This document shows positions 11,701-18,779 of a stretch of DNA of 64,000 nucleotides, piece after piece (the stretch's first letter is position 1; every line of letters starts with the position of its first letter). The notes beneath the pieces were generated by a model. It had not been told where the DNA came from. It searched no databases and saw only the letters and a program-made list of their open reading frames with translations. Location of the stretch: assembly GCF_043555875.1 (NCBI RefSeq), contig NZ_JBIGHW010000001.1, positions 496,001-560,000 on the forward strand, in the 5' to 3' direction. The stretch comes from Pelomonas margarita (lineage in GTDB: Bacteria; Pseudomonadota; Gammaproteobacteria; Burkholderiales; Burkholderiaceae_C). A program made the translations under genes and the position numbers.

Positions 11701-14700
11701 TCGGCGACGGCCGGCGTGCGCTCGGTGCTGTTGGTGTCGGAGGCCAGCTTGCGTTCGCCGTCCATGGGCACGCCGGTACTGCTGAACTCGCGGATGTAGA
11801 CATCCGACGTGGTGCCGGCGCCGGTGATGTCGTAGTTGTCGTTGTACCAAGTGACGACGAAGCCGCCGGTGGACAGGCCGGTGACCTGGGCCTCGTACTG
11901 CCCGCCAGTCAGGCGCTCGTTGACGATGAACTCGCCGCCGAGCTTGTTGCCGGCGGCGTCGATCAGCTGGGCGTAGACGCCGTAGCTGTTGCCGTCGTTG
12001 CCAGCTTGGTCTTCCCACACGACCACCCAGCCGCCACCGGCCAGCGCGGCGACGCTGGGCGTGGATTGGTTGCCGCCGCTGGTGGTGTTGACGACGAAGG
12101 TGCTGCCCAGCACGCCACCGGCGCTGAGCGTGCGGCCGAAGATGCCGACACCGCTGCCGTCCAGCCCCTGGCGGTCCTCCCAGACGATGAACAGGTCGCC
12201 GTTGGCCTGGGCAGCCACATCGGGCAGGTATTGCGTGCCGGCCTGGGCTGTGCCGGAGACGACGTTGATGCGGACCTCGGCGGCCGTCTGCGCGCCGGCG
12301 TTGTCGAAGCGGCGCAGGTAGATGTCGGTGCCGTTAGCGCCCGCCGGGCCGGATTCAGAGGCGTAGGCGATGGCAAAACCACCGGTGTAGCCGGCCAGCT
12401 GGCCGTGGTACTGACCGTTGGTGGTGCTGGTGTTGAGCACGACGTTGGCACCGACGGCTGCGCCGTTGCTGCCGTAGAACTGGCCGACCTGCGCCCAGCT
12501 GCTGCCATCGGCGCTGGGTGTGACGTTGTCCTGCCAGGTGACGACGAAGCCGCCGTTGGACAGGGCCTCGACGTGCGGGAACTCCTGGTCGTTGCTGCTG
12601 TTGGTGCTGATGCGGAACTCGGTGCCAAGGGCGGCGCCACTGGCGCTGAAGCGCTGGCCGTAGACGCCGTCGCCGCTGCCGTCCTGGCCGGCGGACTGCC
12701 AGACGACGACGTAGCTGCCGTCGACCAGCGTGGCAACGGAGGGCGCCTCCTGGTGGTTCTCGCGGTAGGTGTTGACGACCGCGGATTCGCCACCCACGGC
12801 GGGCGCGCCGTCCAGGCTGGGCGTGACGTTGATGGTCACGGCGCTGGCGGTGCTGCTGCCGCCGTCGCCGTCGGACAGGCGCACGCCCACGGTGCGGATG
12901 GCGTCGGGGCTGGACGAGGTGCTGGCGTAGGTGAGGCTCTGGATCAGGGCCTCGACGGCCTCGGCGGTGGCGTTGGCATTGAGTTCGACGCGCAGGGCGG
13001 CGCCATTGGCGCCGGTCGCGGCGGCAGCAATGCTGCCGATCGCTGTGCCGCCGAAGCTGACGGTGCCGCCGGCGACGCCGATCTGCCCGGCACCGTTGCC
13101 GACATGGCGCACGCCCAGCTGGTCGGTGGCCTGGCCGCCCTGCACGTAGAACAGGTCCAGCCTGCCGCCGGCAAAGTCAGCAGAGTCAACGTCGACGACG
13201 CTGACGGCGGCATCGATGAGCTGCGGTGCGGCGTTGACGTCGTTCTCGGCGAACGTGACGCTGGCTGCGACGTCGCCGATGACGGGGTTGGCCTGGCGTG
13301 CCAGGCTTGCCGCGCTGCCGAAGAGCTGCTGCGCGATCTCGTAGGTGTTGCCGCCGTTGCCAAGCACCGGCGTGACGTTGTAGTCGCTGTAGGCGACGAC
13401 AAAATTGCCGCTGGTCAGCGCTGCGATGGCGGGATATTGCTCGGTGCTGTTGGTCTGCGAGACCAGCTTGCGCTCGCCGTCGATGGGCACGCCGGCGTTG
13501 GTGTACTCGCGGATGTAGACGTCGGCTGTGCTGCCGCTGCCGCTGATGTCGTAGTTGTCGTTGTAGTACGCGACCACGAAGCCGCCGCTTTGCAGCGCCA
13601 CGACATGGGCGTCGTACTGGCCGCCATCGCGGCGCTGGTTGACGATGAACTCGTCGCCCAGCTTGGCGCCGGCGGCGCTGTAGCGCTGGCCGTAGACGGC
13701 GTAGCTGCTGCCGTCGTTGCCGCTCTGGTCTTCCCAGACGACCACGAAGCTGCCGTCCGACAGCACGGCGACGTCTGGATTGAGCTGGGTGCCGGCGGTG
13801 GTGGTGTTGATGAGGAAGGTGGCGCCGAAGGTGCCGGCGGCGGCGTCGTACAGGCGGCCGTAGACGCCCCAGCCGCTGCCGTCATTGGTGTTGTCACGCC
13901 AGACGATGGCGAGGTTGCCGTTGGCCCAGGCGGCCACGTCGGGCACGTCCTGCGTGCCGGGCGCTGCGACGCCGGCGACCAGGTCGCTGACGCGCAGGTC
14001 CGATGTGATCACGGCGCCACTGTTGTCATAGCGCTTGAGGTAGATGTCGAAGCCGTTGCCGCCGGCGTTGCTTTGCGAGGACCAGACGACGGCGAAGCCG
14101 CCGCCGTAGCTGGCCACCTGGCCGTGGTACTGCTGGTTGGTGGTGGCCGTGGCCACGCGGAAGGCGCTGCCGGCGGCATCGCCATTGGCGTCGTAGCGCT
14201 GGGCCCACTGGCTCCAGCTGCTGCCGTCGCTGGTGTCGTCCTGCCAGGTCACGACCCAGCCGCCGCCGCCCGCACCGGTCAGGCCGGCGACCTGCGGGTA
14301 GTTCTGGTGTCCGCTGACCTGCGTGTTGACCCGTACCTCGCCGCCCACGGCCACGCCCACGCTGTTGTAGCGCTGCATGTAAACGCCGTCGCCGCTGCCG
14401 TCCTGGCCGCTGGACGCCCAGGCGATGACATAGCCGCCATCGGCAAGCGCGCCGATGTGCGGGTCTTCCTGGGTGCTGCCCGAGTAGGTGTTGACGCGCT
14501 CCTCGCCGTGCACGAGCGGCGCGCCGTCGAGCGCGGGCGTGACGTTGATGGTGAGCAGCGACACCTCGCTGGTGCCGCCGTCACCGTCGGCCACGCGCAG
14601 GCCGACGGTGCGTGAGGCCGCCGGGCTGGACGAGCTGCTGGCATAGCCGAGGTTTTGCAGCAGTGCCTGCACGGCGTCCTGCGTAGCCGCGGGCAGCAGG

Positions 14701-17700
14701 TCGATGCGCAGGTTGGTGCCGTTGCTGCCGCCGCTGAGCGTGCCGATCGCGACACCGCCATAGCTGATGGTGCTGCCGGCCACGCCGATCTGGCCGGCGC
14801 CGGTGCCGTCGTTGCGCACGCCCAGGCGGTCCGTGGTTTCGCCGCCGCTAACGTAGTACAGGTCGATGCGGCCGCCCGCGAAGTCGGTGGAATCCACGTC
14901 GTTGAAGCTCAGCGACGCATCCAGGGTCTGCAGGCCCGCGTTCGCGGCGTTCTCGGCGATGGTGACGGTGCTGGCGAAGTCGCCGATCGTGGGGCGCGCC
15001 TGGCGCGGCAGTTCGGCCGCGCTGCCGAAGATCTGCTGCGCAATGCCGTAGCTGTTGGTGCCGCCCGTGACGCCGGTGTCGTAGTCGGCGTAGACAACGA
15101 CGAAGTTGCCCTGGCCGAGGTCGGCGACGGCAGGCTCGAACTCGGTGCTGTTGGTGGGTGAGAGCAGCTTGCGCTCGCTGTCAACGGCCACACCGGCAGC
15201 GTCGTACTCGCGGACGTAGACATCGCTCGTCGTGCCCCCGCCGCTGACGTCGTAGTTGTCGTTGTACCAAGTGACGACGAAGCCGCCGGTGGACAGGGCG
15301 GTCACCTGGGCCTGGTACTGGCCTCCGATGGTGCGTTCGTTGACGAGAAACTCGGCCCCGACCTTGTTGCCGGCCGCGTCGAAGCGTTGGCCGTAGACGC
15401 CGTAGCTGCTGCCGTCGTTGGTGCTCTCGTCCTGCCAGACGACGACGAAGCTGCCATCGGCGAACATGGCCACGGCGGGTTCGTTCTGGGTGCCGGCCGT
15501 GGTCGTGTTGACCTGGAAGGTGGCGCCGAAGCTGCCGGTAGCGGCGTTGTAGGTGCGACCGAAGATGCCGTAGCTGCCGGCACCGTCGTTATTGCCGTCG
15601 TCGCGCCAGACCATGACCAGGTCGCCGTTGGCGCGGCTGGCGATCTCGGGCAGGTACTGGGCGCCGGTCTGCGCGGCGCTGCCGCCCACACCGTCGCTGA
15701 CGCGCAGCTCACCACCGATCTTGTTGCCGGCGTTGTCGAAGCGCTGCAGGTAGATGTCGTAGCTGCTGCCACCGGCATTGCCGCTGGATGCCCAGACGAC
15801 GCCGAAGCCCGCAGCCACCGAGCCGCCGCCGGCCCAGCTGACGGCGTCGCTGTAGCGCTGCGTGCCGCTGGTGAAGGTGTTGGCCGTGAAATTGCTGCCC
15901 ACGGGCGTGCCGCTGGCGGTGTAGATCTGGCCGATGACGCCGTCACCGCTGCCATCAGCGCTGGCGCCGACGTCGTCCCAGATCACCACGTAGTTGCCAT
16001 CGGACAGCCCTGTGACGCGCGGCATTTCCTGCGTGCTGCCGCGGGCGGTGTTGATCCGGGTGATCTCCGGGCCGATGGGCTCGCCGCTGGCGGACATGCG
16101 CTGGCTGTAGATGTCCCAGTTGGCCTCGTGCTGGTTGTAGCCCTGCCAGACCACCACATAGCTGCCATCGGCCAGTACGGCCACGTCGGGGTGGCGCTGA
16201 TCGGCGGCGCGCACGCTGTCGACGGCTTGCTCGCCGTACAGCGCGGGCTGGCCATCGGCCTCGCGAGTGACGAGGATCTCCTTGGCGTAGCCGGGGCTGG
16301 AGCCGCCGTCGCCGTCGCTCACGCGCAGGCCGATGGTGCGGCTGGTGGCCGGGCTGGCGTTGGTGTTGGCGTAGGTGAGGTGCTGGATGAGGTGTTCGAC
16401 GGCATCCACCGTCGCATTGGCATTGAACGTGACCACCAGGCCGCTGCCGTTGCTGCCGCCGCTGAGCGTGCCGAAGGCCGTGCCCTCGAACAGCACGGTG
16501 CTGCCCGCGACAGAGATCTGGTCGTCGCCCGTGCCCACGCTGCGCACGCCCAGCTGGTCTTCGGCGCTGCCGCCCTGCACGTAGTACAGCTCCAGCCGCC
16601 CGCCGTCAAAATTGCTGCTGTCCAGGTCGGTCAGGCTGACGGCGGCGTCGATGATCTGCGGCCCGGCGTTGACGAGGTTCTCGTTGAAGGTGACGCTACC
16701 GCCCAGCGCGCTGCTCTCCCAGTCACCGAGCGTCGGCGCGGCCTGCTGCAGCGCTGGCGCGGGGCTGGAGCCGAAGATCTGCTGCATCACGTCGTAGCCA
16801 AGGGTGGCGTCGACGTAGGCGCTATAGGTGACGGTCCAGCGGCCGCCGCCCAGGTCAGCCAGCTGGGGCTCGCTCTCTACGCGGCTGAGGCTGGTGGTGA
16901 TCCGAGTAGGCAGCTCGGCGGCGCTGCCGTCGGCGTTGTAGCTGCGCACCCAGAGGTCCTGGTTGCTGCCCTCGGCGCTGCCGTCGCTGTACCAGGCGAC
17001 GACGAAGCCGCCGGTGGACAGCATCAGCACGGACGGCTGGAATTGGTTGCCGCCGGTCACGCCGCTGTTGACGAGGAACTCGCCACCCAGCTTGGTGTTG
17101 TCGGCCGCAAAGCGCTGGGCGTACACGCCCGAGCCGCTGCCGTCGCTGCCGTCGCTGCGCCAGGCAACGACAAAACTGCCGTCAGCCGCAACGCTGACGC
17201 TGGGTTCGTACTGATGGCCGGCGATGGCCGTGTTGACGAGGAAGGTGTCGCCGAAGGTGCCCGTGCTGGCGTCGAAGCGGCGGCCGTAGACGCCGTAGCC
17301 GCTGCCGTCATTGCCGGACTCGTCCCGCCACACGATGACCTGCGCGCCCGAGGCGTTGCCCGCAACGCGCGGCTGCGTCTGTTGACCGGATTGAGCCGCC
17401 GTGGCGCCTGCACCCGTGGCCGTGCCGGCCAGTACCTCGGCGCCGTTGCGGCTGCCGTCGTTGTTCCAGCGTTGCAGGTAGATGTTGTAGGTGCCGTCTG
17501 GGGAATAGCCGGTGTAGACCGTGGAGTAGCCACCCGTGTAGCCGGCGCCGTCGAAGACGGCCTGCGTGCTGTTGGTGATGGTGTTGACCACCGTGTTGCT
17601 GCCTTGCGCAACGCCGGCTGCGTTGTAGCGCTGGGTCAGCACCGTCCAGCCCGAGCCGTCGATGCCGTTGTTGTCCTGCCAGCCGATGACGAAGCCACCG

Positions 17701-17945
17701 TCGCTCGTGGCCAGCACGCGCGCAGCCTCCTGCGTGTTAGCCGCCGTGCTGCTCACACGAAGTTCGGCGCCCAGCGCCGCACCGGTGGCTGTGAAGCGCT
17801 GCGCGTAGATGCCCCAACCGCTGCCGTCCTGCCCGTTGGACTGCCAGACGACGACGTAGCTGCCGTCTGCCAGGACCGCGACGTGGCTGGCACTCTGCTC
17901 GCCGGCACGGAAGGTGTTGATGCGCTTTTCGTTGGACAAGATCAC
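1..17945 (-). CDS. Giant repeat-built surface/secreted adhesin-like protein (3' end beyond window)
   Basis: One minus-strand frame stays open from a GTG at 17945 to the left edge, about 5,981 codons; the frame is identical on both sides of the N run. The GTG follows a GGAG ribosome site by 6 nt, and no in-frame ATG lies upstream before a stop. Residues 1 to ~4,500 are ~50-60-residue repeats (pattern GGYVVVWQS, then DGSGxGVYAQRF, then VNTTT) interleaved with eight cadherin-like modules (start VTFAEN, end LTYASTS...VTINVTP). Near residue 4,570-4,680 is another cadherin-like domain (FEGGFVDPDG to DQFRWTGSDG). The rest is at least 13 PKD-like modules with WGDGS or YGDGT motifs. There is no N-terminal signal peptide, which would fit type I secretion, but the C-terminus carrying that signal is not visible. 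Repeats of these kinds usually mediate adhesion or carbohydrate binding; the function here is inferred. Confidence 0.85.
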   Translation of the reverse strand, partial: MILSNEKRINTFRAGEQSASHVAVLADGSYVVVWQSNGQDGSGWGIYAQRFTATGAALGAELRVSSTAANTQEAARVLATSDGGFVIGWQDNNGIDGSGWTVLTQRYNAAGVAQGSNTVVNTITNSTQAVFDGAGYTGGYSTVYTGYSPDGTYNIYLQRWNNDGSRNGAEVLAGTATGAGATAAQSGQQTQPRVAGNASGAQVIVWRDESGNDGSGYGVYGRRFDASTGTFGDTFLVNTAIAGHQYEPSVSVAADGSFVVAWRSDGSDGSGSGVYAQRFAADNTKLGGEFLVNSGVTGGNQFQPSVLMLSTGGFVVAWYSDGSAEGSNQDLWVRSYNADGSAAELPTRITTSLSRVESEPQLADLGGGRWTVTYSAYVDATLGYDVMQQIFGSSPAPALQQAAPTLGDWESSALGGSVTFNENLVNAGPQIIDAAVSLTDLDSSNFDGGRLELYYVQGGSAEDQLGVRSVGTGDDQISVAGSTVLFEGTAFGTLSGGSNGSGLVVTFNANATVDAVEHLIQHLTYANTNASPATSRTIGLRVSDGDGGSSPGYAKEILVTREADGQPALYGEQAVDSVRAADQRHPDVAVLADGSYVVVWQGYNQHEANWDIYSQRMSASGEPIGPEITRINTARGSTQEMPRVTGLSDGNYVVIWDDVGASADGSGDGVIGQIYTASGTPVGSNFTANTFTSGTQRYSDAVSWAGGGSVAAGFGVVWASSGNAGGSSYDIYLQRFDNAGNKIGGELRVSDGVGGSAAQTGAQYLPEIASRANGDLVMVWRDDGNNDGAGSYGIFGRTYNAATGSFGATFQVNTTTAGTQNEPAVAMFADGSFVVVWQDESTNDGSSYGVYGQRFDAAGNKVGAEFLVNERTIGGQYQAQVTALSTGGFVVTWYNDNYDVSGGGTTSDVYVREYDAAGVAVDSERKLLSPTNSTEFEPAVADLGQGNFVVVYADYDTGVTGGTNSYGIAQQIFGSAAELPRQARPTIGDFASTVTIAENAANAGLQTLDASLSFNDVDSTDFAGGRIDLYYVSGGETTDRLGVRNDGTGAGQIGVAGSTISYGGVAIGTLSGGSNGTNLRIDLLPAATQDAVQALLQNLGYASSSSSPAASRTVGLRVADGDGGTSEVSLLTINVTPALDGAPLVHGEERVNTYSGSTQEDPHIGALADGGYVIAWASSGQDGSGDGVYMQRYNSVGVAVGGEVRVNTQVSGHQNYPQVAGLTGAGGGGWVVTWQDDTSDGSSWSQWAQRYDANGDAAGSAFRVATATTNQQYHGQVASYGGGFAVVWSSQSNAGGNGFDIYLKRYDNSGAVITSDLRVSDLVAGVAAPGTQDVPDVAAWANGNLAIVWRDNTNDGSGWGVYGRLYDAAAGTFGATFLINTTTAGTQLNPDVAVLSDGSFVVVWEDQSGNDGSSYAVYGQRYSAAGAKLGDEFIVNQRRDGGQYDAHVVALQSGGFVVAYYNDNYDISGSGSTADVYIREYTNAGVPIDGERKLVSQTNSTEQYPAIAALTSGNFVVAYSDYNVTPVLGNGGNTYEIAQQLFGSAASLARQANPVIGDVAASVTFAENDVNAAPQLIDAAVSVVDVDSADFAGGRLDLFYVQGGQATDQLGVRHVGNGAGQIGVAGGTVSFGGTAIGSIAAAATGANGAALRVELNANATAEAVEALIQSLTYASTSSSPDAIRTVGVRLSDGDGGSSTASAVTINVTPSLDGAPAVGGESAVVNTYRENHQEAPSVATLVDGSYVVVWQSAGQDGSGDGVYGQRFSASGAALGTEFRISTNSSNDQEFPHVEALSNGGFVVTWQDNVTPSADGSSWAQVGQFYGSNGAAVGANVVLNTSTTNGQYHGQLAGYTGGFAIAYASESGPAGANGTDIYLRRFDNAGAQTAAEVRINVVSGTAQAGTQYLPDVAAQANGDLFIVWEDRQGLDGSGVGIFGRTLSAGGVLGSTFVVNTTSGGNQSTPSVAALAGGGWVVVWEDQAGNDGNSYGVYAQLIDAAGNKLGGEFIVNERLTGGQYEAQVTGLSTGGFVVTWYNDNYDITGAGTTSDVYIREFSSTGVPMDGERKLASDTNSTERTPAVADLGNGNYVIAYADYNTVNESGQSTYEIRTQRFGDAAGLAPTSASPVLGDVRAQRLFSNAPADSANYAGVARAIDFDVLVSDADSANFDGGQLFVNFLSNGSANDALGIQNQGNGAGQVGVSGSSISVGGTVVGSFTGGGAGIGALTITFNANADAAAVQAVAQAITYLHTAPPAGTTNRYVGLRLTDGDGGASNASQVAITIQNSVSTSALVLDDVASSVTFTEAQVAAGAVIDGAQQLVHSAAGGFLNGKLTVSYLSSTNRADDQLRIRHEGGGAGQVGVSGSDVQFGGVSVGTISATLDGAAGRSLEITWKAAATEAIVERVLENLSYASTSAQPLPSRTVRLNLTDNAGNSSGSDDIVINITPQADAAALVALRPQEQVNSYEVGQQTAPVVGRLMGSNDGGYVVVWQSEASQDGDGHGVFAQRYASNGAAVGAEFQVNTTTLNNQAQAAVGGLASGGYVIAWRAQGQDGSGTYGVYAQRYLADGTAAGPEFRVNTTTTADQYEPAVLGLADGSFIVAFRSDYNNAAGSHTYDVLAQRYDASGNPLGAEFALNTTGGATQFQPQLAALDGGGFVALWGDTSGDGNGYGVAAQRFDNAGNKVGGLIAVNTTIASNQYGADIAALPGGGFVATWWSSGGQVYAQRFAADGSKLGGEVLVSTQDTSASNDYARIAVLGDGGFIVTWDSNASSAVGGNGYDVWAQQFNASGAKVDGPRLINTTTASTQYLPDVVGLNGNNAVIVWAGYDQESSTQNTYAVFQQLLGTAGSITTSAAPVLTDVVSAVSFAENLVNVTPQLIDTGVGIVDPDSANFDGGTLWVSVISGYGNIETAQLADPAAQQDQFGIRHQGSAAGQVGLVGLTVTYGGVAIGSIAGNGQNGADLVVTFNAAATAAAVEAVLENLTYRNTSSAPVASRTVSIGLSDGDGGTSVPRLVTINVTPDVDGAAPLFGNERVNTYGLGNQEDPSSAALSDGGYITVWASDGQDGWSSGVYAQRFDAKGVPVGAEFRINDETRDVQSEPAVTGLAGGGYVVTWRSNSQDGSSAGVYAQRFDNNGTRLGDEFRVNTDTDSNQYQPAITALADGGFVVAWYDDGSTTPTNSEYYDVFFQRYNAAGVAQGPQTRANPTGTGQYDAQYEPAVAGLTGGGFVMFWRDDNEDGSLSGVYGQRFDASGAASGAVFRANTTTANYQWNPSTTGLADGGWVVVWNSRDQDGSGDGVFGQRYAADGSLVGGEFRVNTVTTSTQGLPNVTALSHGGFVVSYTSQGLQYVQQFDASGARLDGELRVDTMDNNGNAETSSVVGLANGGFVVSFRDYDYSQGTTYNVYQQFFGNAATDTRQASPQLVDVNASVSFAENTVNSTPQLLDATIGLSDADSANFGGGSLEVNYLTGYALQDQLGLSGLSVQDQLGLRHQGSGAGQVGVSGSTVSYGGTAIGTITSDGANGSKLSISFNANATVLAVERVIENLTYANTFSDPAATRTVSIRVTDGDGGASEARTIQINITPEADGAQALHGNAQVNSYEPGTQTSPATARLSDGSYVTIWESQTTQDGWEYGVYGQRFDANGVPIGTEFQVNSYTPYSQTEPAVAALSGGGYVVVWRSANQDGSGAGVYAQRFSNSGTPLGGEFRVNTSVDSSQYQPTVTGLSNGGFVVGWYDDSYTNPTNTEHGDVLFQRFDASGVAQGVETRANPAGTGTFEYQYEPNFVGLSAGGFLAFWRDDTEDGSLSGVYGQRFDNSGATVGAAFRVNSETANYQWDPAAAALADGGWIVTWTSRAQDSSSDGVYAQRYAADGSTVGGEFRVNTTVSGNQSQPAVASLTHGGFAVTWYDQGKITVQQFAANGARIDGELQADLAPNGSNYGDAPTIAGLDNGAFVVSFRDYDDSTNEYNVYQQLFGTPANFVRQGDPQLVDVASSVTFAENTINALPQRIDAGVGLQDVDSPNFDGGVLEVNYLTGYGAQDQLGLQGLDAQDQLGILSEGTGAQQVSVLGNTVSYQGVAIGTITHNGANGNKLAVQFNANATVAAVEQVIENLTYANTASNPLASRSVSIRVTDGDGGASEARTVTINVTPETDGAVKFGIEKVVNTSRGGNQLEPSVTRLADGGYVVTWQDESGQDGSSYGIYQQRYDANDAAVGGEVRVNTTTSGAQYEAQVAALSNGGWVVVWRGDGQDGSGAGVYSQRYNADGSTAGGEARVNTSVDSNQYQPAVTATATGYIVAWYDDGATVAGNTEFYDVMFQRFDVNGVALGAETRANPVGTGQFVAQYQPTITTLTSGDFVVLYRDDSRDGSGAGIFGQRFDANGVAQGASFQVNAYVNSTQAMPSVAALSGGGFVAVWESEGQDLSSTGIYAQRFDALGNPQGTEYRVNTTISSTQSQPEVTGLANGGYVVTWSDSSSTGWDVKMQQYDASGRAVDGETLVNSYQPHVQSQPAVASMADGGFVIAYAGYIYSSDQTGDGIPDGGNDTYEIRLQRFSNTAPNVSDVLVNGTEEQLITLTDALFEGGFVDPDGQSLQAIKIITPPASGELRFNGTPVTIGQEISIADLEAGLLTYQGNPDFFGADQFRWTGSDGIAFASTPVFTNIVLDNINDGPRLALIPNGNGSEGSTFSATLNIGDPDPEGHRITVNWGDGSADTQFTTSSATPQINHVYADNGAYTVTVTVNDQQGLPNSIEQRSFTATIGNVAPTIGLAGNNTVEQGQVYTLDLGNPADPGADTVSEYRVDWGDGSPVQTFTAATLPANGIVTHTYLTTGSKTILVGLTDEDGAYNPAGSKTIAVSAPAEVITVDAGADATVNEGAFFTRTITFDDPTDQSPNGRSYTVTWGDGQTSTGFLAAGQTSFNIGHAYADQGGPFAVTVTVDDSGLITQQGSDSFLVTVNNVAPTVSINGAGSIAEGSSYTITLAKNDPGTDVATEYVIDWGDGSVAQVVPAASFPANGQFTHTYADGNITRQIRVQVTDEDGTFVDAGVSSVFVANVAPTAPVSGANTVVEGTAYTLNVGTVVDPGQDTIAGYSINWGDGTPNSNFTAAEWAAAGGVFTHVYADGVGAGTPRTISVTASDEDGSFTIGSKTIGIVNANPGLSLAGAAATNEGATYALAITGSDVNADTLSYSIDWGDGSPAQVVTAAQLATLGGSVGHVFADDQDGPVNTTARTITVTASDEDGGSTQATRVVDVNNVAPTLALGGSGAATAGQAYTLNLGARVDPGQDTATSYIINWGDGSPAQTVAAATGSVTHTFASAGNATISVTVVDEDGSFAAGSQAVVIAAPTPTVSFEAGGNAVLSEGATFARTISFSDGQDNGAAGWTYTVDYGDGTVINGSTATPSIELNHLYXXXXXXXXXXXXXXXXXXXXXXXXXXXXXXXXXTAAQLATLGGSVGHVFADDQDGAVNTTPRTITVTASDEDGGSAQATRVVNVNNVAPTLALGGSGAATAGQAYTLNLGAVTDPGQDTATSYLIDWGDGSPAQTVAAAAGNVTHTYASAGNATISVTVVDEDGSFAAGSQAVAIAAPTPTLSLEAGADATLAEGSTFTRTISFSDGQDNGAAGWTYTVDYGDGTVINGSTATPSLGLNHVYADGSTSHAVTVTVTDVAGESVSDGFNVTVSNVAPTAPVSGAASVTEGVAYTLSVGVVSDPGADTRSSYSIAWGDGSVENFTAAQWQAAAGSFSHVYADGNAARTIVVSTTDEDGSFVLGSQSVQVNNANPGLSLAGAAATNEGASYSLAITGSDVNADTLSYSIDWGDGSPAQVVTAAQLATLGGSVGHVFADDQDGPVNTTARTITVTASDEDGGSTQTTHSVTVNNVAPGIALGGSGAATAGQAYTLNLGAVTDPGQDTPTSYVIDWGDGSGPQTVAAVNGNVTHTYANAGNATISVSVVDEDGSFNAGSQAVVIGGVPTETF
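1607..1703. other. Assembly gap (97 Ns) inside the tandem repeat
   Basis: A run of 97 Ns separates codons encoding LNHLY (ending at 1704) from codons for TAAQLA (starting at 1604). In the intact neighbouring unit the same two points (980 and 452) are 528 nt apart, against 102 nt here. The gap therefore seems to hide about 523 nt, two whole PKD module cores, and its stated length is not the true one. Confidence 0.9.
5480..17945 (-). repeat. ~1.7-kb super-repeats: VWQ/AQRF beta repeats plus cadherin-like module
   Basis: Cadherin-like modules end with an INVTP-type motif (or a variant) at about 16265, 14540, 12825, 11090, 10610, 8885, 7195 and 5490. The spacing is mostly 1.7 kb, about 570 residues. 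Each module contains VSFAEN, a D-x-DSANFDGG segment, DQLGxRHxGxGAGQVGVxG and NLTYANT. Between them lie six or so copies of the Trp/Gly/Asp repeat, each with VVVWQ, DGSGxGVYAQRF and VNTTT pieces. The two modules at 11570-10600 are directly adjacent, a break in the otherwise regular order. Confidence 0.75.
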
Positions 17946-18209
17946 GGCGGTCTCCGGTGTGCTTTGCGGCGCCGATGTGGCGCCATGCCGGCATTGCGCC
18001 GGCCGGCCGCGTGCGCATGGGCGCACGAAGCCATGAATCCAGGCGAGCTTGTACGTGGTGCGCGATGGCGCTTTCAATCACTAGCTGCTGAAATCCCCTG
18101 GCTCGCGGGGGGGGTCTTTCCATACGTCAAGTTAGGGATTGGTTGGCGGGGTTTCGGGGCGTTATGGCGCCAGTTCAAGCCCGCTTTCGCGACGTTGGAG
18201 AATGCCCGG
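17946..18209. other. Divergent promoter region between the giant gene and greB
   Basis: This 264-bp spacer must hold promoters for both directions. It contains a run of eight G residues (18107-18114) and a GGAG ribosome site for greB at 18197-18200. No convincing -35/-10 pair or -24/-12 element was seen in either direction. Confidence 0.5.
17952..17955 (-). promoter_or_regulatory. Ribosome binding site of the giant gene
   Basis: GGAG on the minus strand sits 6 nt before the GTG at 17945-17943. It decides the start: the reading frame continues upstream to a TGA near 18085 but holds no ATG, and the only other candidates are unsupported TTG/GTG codons. Confidence 0.6.
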
Positions 18210-18779
18210 ATGAGCAAGGCGTTCACCAAGGAATCCGAGGCCGCAGACGACGATGGCGATGGCCCCGCGCTGCCCGCGCTGCCGGCCGGCACGCGCAACT
18301 ACATGACGCCCGCCGGTTATGCGCGGCTGCGGGCGGAGTTCATGCAGCTCATCGACGTGGAGCGGCCCAAGATGGTGGAGACGGTGTCCTGGGCGGCCAA
18401 GAACGGCGACCGCTCGGAGAACGGCGACTACCTGTACGGCAAGAAGCGTCTGCGTGAGATCGACCGCCGGCTGCGCTTTCTCACGAAGCGGCTGGACATT
18501 GCCGAGGTGGTGGACCCGAGCGCCCACCATGGCAGCGAGCAGGTGTTCTTTGGTGCCACCGTCACGTACGCGAACGCGCGCGGCGACGAGAAGACCATCA
18601 CCATCAAGGGCATCGACGAGTCGGACAGCCTGGCCGGCGAGGTCAGTTGGGTGTCGCCCATCGCCCGCACGCTGCTGAAGGCACGGGTGGGCGACGAACT
18701 CAAGCTCGTCACGCCGGTGGGCGTGGAGAGCATCGAGGTCGTCGAGGTGCAGTACCCGGCGCCTGCGGCTGGGGGCTGA
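18210..18779 (+). CDS. greB: Transcription elongation factor GreB
   Basis: The 189-residue product rescues backtracked RNA polymerase by stimulating cleavage of the nascent transcript in the secondary channel. After an acidic ~25-residue leader come the coiled-coil start YMTPAGYARLRAEF, the tip region with NGDRSENGDYLYGKKRLREID, and a C-terminal FKBP-like domain (FGATVTYAN...GIDESD...ISPIA-like ...VGDELKLVTPVG). The Gre acidic tip and the KKRLREIDRRLRFL stretch favour GreB over GreA. ATG 18210 is preceded by GGAG 9 nt upstream. The acidic leader makes it about 30 residues longer than enterobacterial GreB. It is transcribed away from the giant gene and converges on the Sel1 remnant. Confidence 0.93.
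   Translation: MSKAFTKESEAADDDGDGPALPALPAGTRNYMTPAGYARLRAEFMQLIDVERPKMVETVSWAAKNGDRSENGDYLYGKKRLREIDRRLRFLTKRLDIAEVVDPSAHHGSEQVFFGATVTYANARGDEKTITIKGIDESDSLAGEVSWVSPIARTLLKARVGDELKLVTPVGVESIEVVEVQYPAPAAGG

Noticed and set aside
17737..18123. 128-codon minus-strand ORF over the 5' end of the giant gene
   Set aside because: It is in another frame and its sequence is Arg-rich shadow coding; the repeat-containing frame starting at GTG 17945 is the real one.
15387..18209. Upstream extension of the greB frame
   Set aside because: The extension is the antisense of the giant gene. GreB homology starts just after ATG 18210, which has a GGAG ribosome site.
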